The notes below the pieces were generated by a model that was given only the letters and a program-made list of their open reading frames with translations, was not told the DNA's origin and ran no database searches. Positions 6,026 through 6,262 of a DNA stretch of 6,262 nucleotides are shown here, in pieces (position 1 is the first letter of the stretch; every line of letters starts with the position of its first letter). The stretch spans positions 1 to 6,262 of the forward strand of contig JALWQD010000166.1 of NCBI GenBank assembly GCA_026994735.1, read 5' to 3'. Made by a program: the position numbers and the translations under genes. Origin of the DNA: Gammaproteobacteria bacterium. GTDB lineage: Bacteria; Pseudomonadota; Gammaproteobacteria; SZUA-140.

Positions 6026-6262
6026 ATGGCACATGTTGTTGTTATGGGGGCTGGCCTGGGAGGTATGCCCGCTGCATATGAAATGAAGGAAGCTCTGCGC
6101 AAATTAAAGGGCTTTGGTGATCATGAGGTGACAGTAGTATCGAATGTTGATTATTTTCACTTTGTACCATCTAATCCTTGGGTCGCGATTGGTTGGCGTG
6201 AAAAAGAAGATATCTGTTTCAAGGTTGCACCTTATCTGAACAAGAAGGATATCAATTTTGTT
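6026..6262 (+). CDS. Sulfide:quinone oxidoreductase-like FAD flavoprotein, 3' truncated by window edge
   Basis: Only the first 79 residues are visible. MAHVVVMGAGLGGMPAAYEM is a Rossmann FAD-binding start with G8, G10 and G13 in the GxGxxG pattern and no signal peptide. It continues with HEVTVVSNVDYFHFVPSNPW and VAIGWREKEDI. From memory of the family, this strongly resembles the N-termini of Acidithiobacillus ferrooxidans SQR (FVPSNPWVGVGW) and, less closely, Aquifex SQR (FTPAFPHLAMGW). SQR oxidises sulfide at the membrane, passes electrons to quinone and releases sulfane sulfur or polysulfide. The catalytic cysteines and the C-terminal membrane-anchoring helices of SQR lie beyond the window, so true SQR activity cannot be confirmed; a related flavocytochrome c or NDH-2-like protein remains possible. 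Cys64 is visible but is not one of the expected catalytic cysteines. The start is fixed by AAGGAG at 6013-6018. It follows the rhodanese by 93 nt on the same strand. Confidence 0.82.
   Translation, partial: MAHVVVMGAGLGGMPAAYEMKEALRKLKGFGDHEVTVVSNVDYFHFVPSNPWVAIGWREKEDICFKVAPYLNKKDINFV

Overview
The window is a tightly packed, single-strand (+) stretch of accessory chromosome, probably from a sulfur-oxidising proteobacterium. A gammaproteobacterium is the best guess. This rests on moderate GC content, a Gram-negative tripartite efflux system, and a flavoprotein start that resembles the Acidithiobacillus/Aquifex type of sulfide:quinone oxidoreductase. Species cannot be named from the sequence.

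Layout: (1) 3-923 is the 3' part of a TolC-like outer membrane efflux protein, open through the left edge. (2) 920-1942 encodes a lipoprotein periplasmic adaptor (membrane fusion protein). (3) 1973-5257 (or 1949-5257) encodes a full-length RND inner-membrane pump of about 1,094 residues. (4) 5254-5475 encodes a 73-residue two-helix membrane protein of the DUF2892/YgaP-transmembrane type. (5) 5492-5932 encodes an exported, probably lipid-anchored, single-domain rhodanese. (6) A 93-nt gap holds a weak inverted repeat. (7) 6026 to the right edge is the FAD-binding start of a sulfide:quinone oxidoreductase-like protein.

Genes 1-5 are joined by 4-nt overlaps or very short gaps and are almost certainly cotranscribed. 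The oxidoreductase may belong to the same transcript. Genes 1-3 form a complete outer membrane channel-adaptor-pump exporter. Genes 4-6 are sulfane-sulfur handling functions: membrane and sulfurtransferase parts that are fused in E. coli YgaP but separate here, plus a sulfide-oxidising flavoenzyme. The most interesting reading is an RND exporter dedicated to a product or stress of sulfide oxidation, such as polysulfide, persulfide or sulfur-bound metal. This is inferred from linkage only; no substrate can be read from the sequence.

I found no RNA genes, mobile elements, CRISPR arrays or convincing terminators.
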